DNA of 64,000 bases from JAPWJZ01 sp041287865 (GTDB taxonomy: Bacteria > Pseudomonadota > Alphaproteobacteria > Micavibrionales > UBA2020). Shown here one piece after another: positions 62,684-64,000 of the stretch (the stretch's first letter is position 1; each line of letters begins with the position of its first letter). The notes beneath the pieces were generated by a model. It worked only from the letters and a program-made list of their open reading frames with translations, was not told where the DNA came from and made no database searches. The position numbers were made by a program, and so were the translations under genes. The stretch covers positions 1-64,000 of the forward strand of contig JBGGMV010000016.1 in the NCBI GenBank assembly GCA_041287865.1, given 5' to 3'.

Positions 62684-64000
62684 ATGGAAACCCCTCTCCT
62701 TGACAAGGTCAACTACCCTAAAGACCTGCGTCAGCTGGACAAGAAGGATCTCCCGCAACTCGCCGCCGAGCTGCGGTCGGAAATGATCGATGCCGTCGCC
62801 GTCACCGGCGGGCATCTGGGCGCGGGTCTTGGCGTGGTCGAGCTGACCACCGCCATCCATTACGTTTTCGATACGCCCAAAGACAGGCTGATCTGGGATG
62901 TGGGCCATCAGGCCTATCCGCATAAAATTCTGACCGGCCGCCGCGACCGTATCCGCACGCTGCGCCAGGGCGGCGGTCTTTCCGGCTTCACCAAGCGCTC
63001 GGAAAGCGAATACGATCCCTTCGGCGCGGCTCATAGCTCCACCTCTATCTCTGCAGGCCTCGGCATGGCGGTCGCGCGTGATTTCAGCGGCGGCGACAAC
63101 CGCATTATCGCCGTGATCGGCGACGGCGCAATGTCGGCCGGCATGGCCTATGAAGCGATGAACAACGCGGGCGCGCTGAAAAGCCGACTGATCGTTATCC
63201 TGAACGACAACGATATGTCGATCGCTCCGCCCGTGGGCGCGATGAGCGCGTATCTGTCGCGTCTTATCTCCTCCAAGCCCTATCTCAGCATGCGCGAGAT
63301 CGGCAAGAAAATGACCGGCAAGCTGCCGCCGATGATGAAGACCGCCGCGAAACGCGCCGAAGAATATGCGCGCGGCATGGTAACTGGCGGCACGCTCTTC
63401 GAGGAACTGGGTTTCTATTACGTCGGCCCGATTGACGGCCATAATCTCGACCATTTGCTGCCCGTGCTCGAAAACGTGCGCGACAGCATCTACGACGGCC
63501 CCATCCTTGTCCATGTTGTCACCAAGAAAGGCAAAGGCTACCCGCCCGCTGAGACCGCAGCCGATAAAATGCACGGCGTCGCCAAGTTCGACGTGTTGAC
63601 CGGCACGCAGGCAAAACCGAAATCGGTGCTGCCGAGCTATACGAAAGTTTTCGCGCAAAGTCTGATTGCCGAAGCGCAGCGCGACCCGAAAATCGTCGCC
63701 GTTACCGCCGCCATGCCGTCGGGCACCGGCCTCGACCTGTTCGAAAAAGCCTTCCCCGAACGCATGTTCGATGTGGGAATTGCCGAACAACATGCCGTGA
63801 CTTTCGCGGCAGGCCTTGCAACCGAAGGCTATCGCCCCTTCGCCGTTATCTATTCGACCTTCCTGCAGCGTGCCTATGACCAGCTGGTGCATGACGTCGC
63901 CATCCAGAATTTACCCGTGCGCTTCGCCATGGACCGCGCCGGTCTTGTCGGCGCCGACGGCGCGACGCATGCAGGGTCTTTCGACATCGCCTACCTTGGC
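62684..64000 (+). CDS. dxs: 1-deoxy-D-xylulose-5-phosphate synthase, truncated by the window edge
   Basis: Dxs makes DXP from pyruvate and glyceraldehyde 3-phosphate with thiamine diphosphate, the entry step of the non-mevalonate pathway. The ATG at 62684, with AAGGAAA upstream, begins METPLLDKVNYPKDLR. About 439 of roughly 640 residues are visible. Motifs are VDVGHQ-like WDVGHQAYPHKILTGRR, GDGAMSAGMAYEAMNNAG with ILNDNDMSI (thiamine site), and in the second domain GIAEQHAVTFAAGLA. The frame is open at base 64000. Confidence 0.96.
   Translation, partial: METPLLDKVNYPKDLRQLDKKDLPQLAAELRSEMIDAVAVTGGHLGAGLGVVELTTAIHYVFDTPKDRLIWDVGHQAYPHKILTGRRDRIRTLRQGGGLSGFTKRSESEYDPFGAAHSSTSISAGLGMAVARDFSGGDNRIIAVIGDGAMSAGMAYEAMNNAGALKSRLIVILNDNDMSIAPPVGAMSAYLSRLISSKPYLSMREIGKKMTGKLPPMMKTAAKRAEEYARGMVTGGTLFEELGFYYVGPIDGHNLDHLLPVLENVRDSIYDGPILVHVVTKKGKGYPPAETAADKMHGVAKFDVLTGTQAKPKSVLPSYTKVFAQSLIAEAQRDPKIVAVTAAMPSGTGLDLFEKAFPERMFDVGIAEQHAVTFAAGLATEGYRPFAVIYSTFLQRAYDQLVHDVAIQNLPVRFAMDRAGLVGADGATHAGSFDIAYLG

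Noticed and set aside
62585..63892. Long open frame of 435 codons on the minus strand opposite dxs.
   Set aside because: It mirrors the codon structure of dxs, whose motifs are unmistakable, has no recognisable domain and no ribosome binding site; GC-rich antisense frames of this kind are common.

Overview
The window is a 64 kb piece of an alphaproteobacterial chromosome, dense in genes and of fairly high GC, and it includes the probable replication origin. Four things point to Alphaproteobacteria: a hemE-adjacent origin as in Caulobacter and Rickettsia, a DUF3576 lipoprotein-leuS-lptE-holA block, an mnmG-rsmG-parA-parB block with embedded parS sites, and an xseB-ispA-dxs operon. A deep, Micavibrio-like or Rhodospirillales-like lineage is my guess; the sequence does not prove it. 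I see no rRNA, tRNA, CRISPR array, insertion sequence or prophage.

Left arm (1-27.8 kb). A partial gene of unknown function and a terminator come first. dnaN follows on the minus strand, then an elongasome cluster, read rpmJ-mreB-mreC-mreD-mrdA-rodA, that ends in an N-formylglutamate amidohydrolase-like gene. A 586-base gap upstream of rpmJ holds nested inverted repeats, a promoter-like sequence and a terminator, so a small RNA or attenuated leader is likely there. A three-gene cassette follows: a GT2 glycosyltransferase and two tandem paralogues that each join a GtrA-like flippase domain to an STT3-like GT-C domain. Next are guaC, a short and degenerate mnmE, a (2Fe-2S) ferredoxin, a DUF255 thioredoxin-fold protein, a dienelactone hydrolase, a membrane protein with eight CxxC motifs, rho, a Sel1/CbbX-type AAA+ ATPase, and hemJ-hemH-hemE.

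Origin and partition region (27.8-43.9 kb). The gap between hemE and the divergent gene at 28283 carries many DnaA-box-like nonamers and an AT-rich stretch, and nearby transcription mostly diverges from it. To the right lie a kinase-like phosphotransferase, two related proteins that look like eroded metallopeptidases, two small monocistronic genes with near-consensus promoters, a Sel1 protein, prmA, a thiolase, adenosine deaminase, and then mnmG-rsmG-parA-parB. Four parS sites fall within 0.7 kb in and after rsmG. The gene overlapping the parB stop encodes a third member of the metallopeptidase-like family, the only one with an intact HExxH site.

Right arm (43.9-64 kb). holA-lptE-leuS-DUF3576 lie on the minus strand. 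A pair of paralogous porins flanks a TPR-sulfotransferase gene. A second thiolase, a class A penicillin-binding protein, rnhA, thrB and ispH follow, then a lipoprotein, gmhA, xseB, ispA and a truncated dxs. The window is rich in cell-envelope functions: peptidoglycan elongation, LPS transport, heptose synthesis, isoprenoids for lipid carriers, porins and a predicted glycan-modifying cassette.
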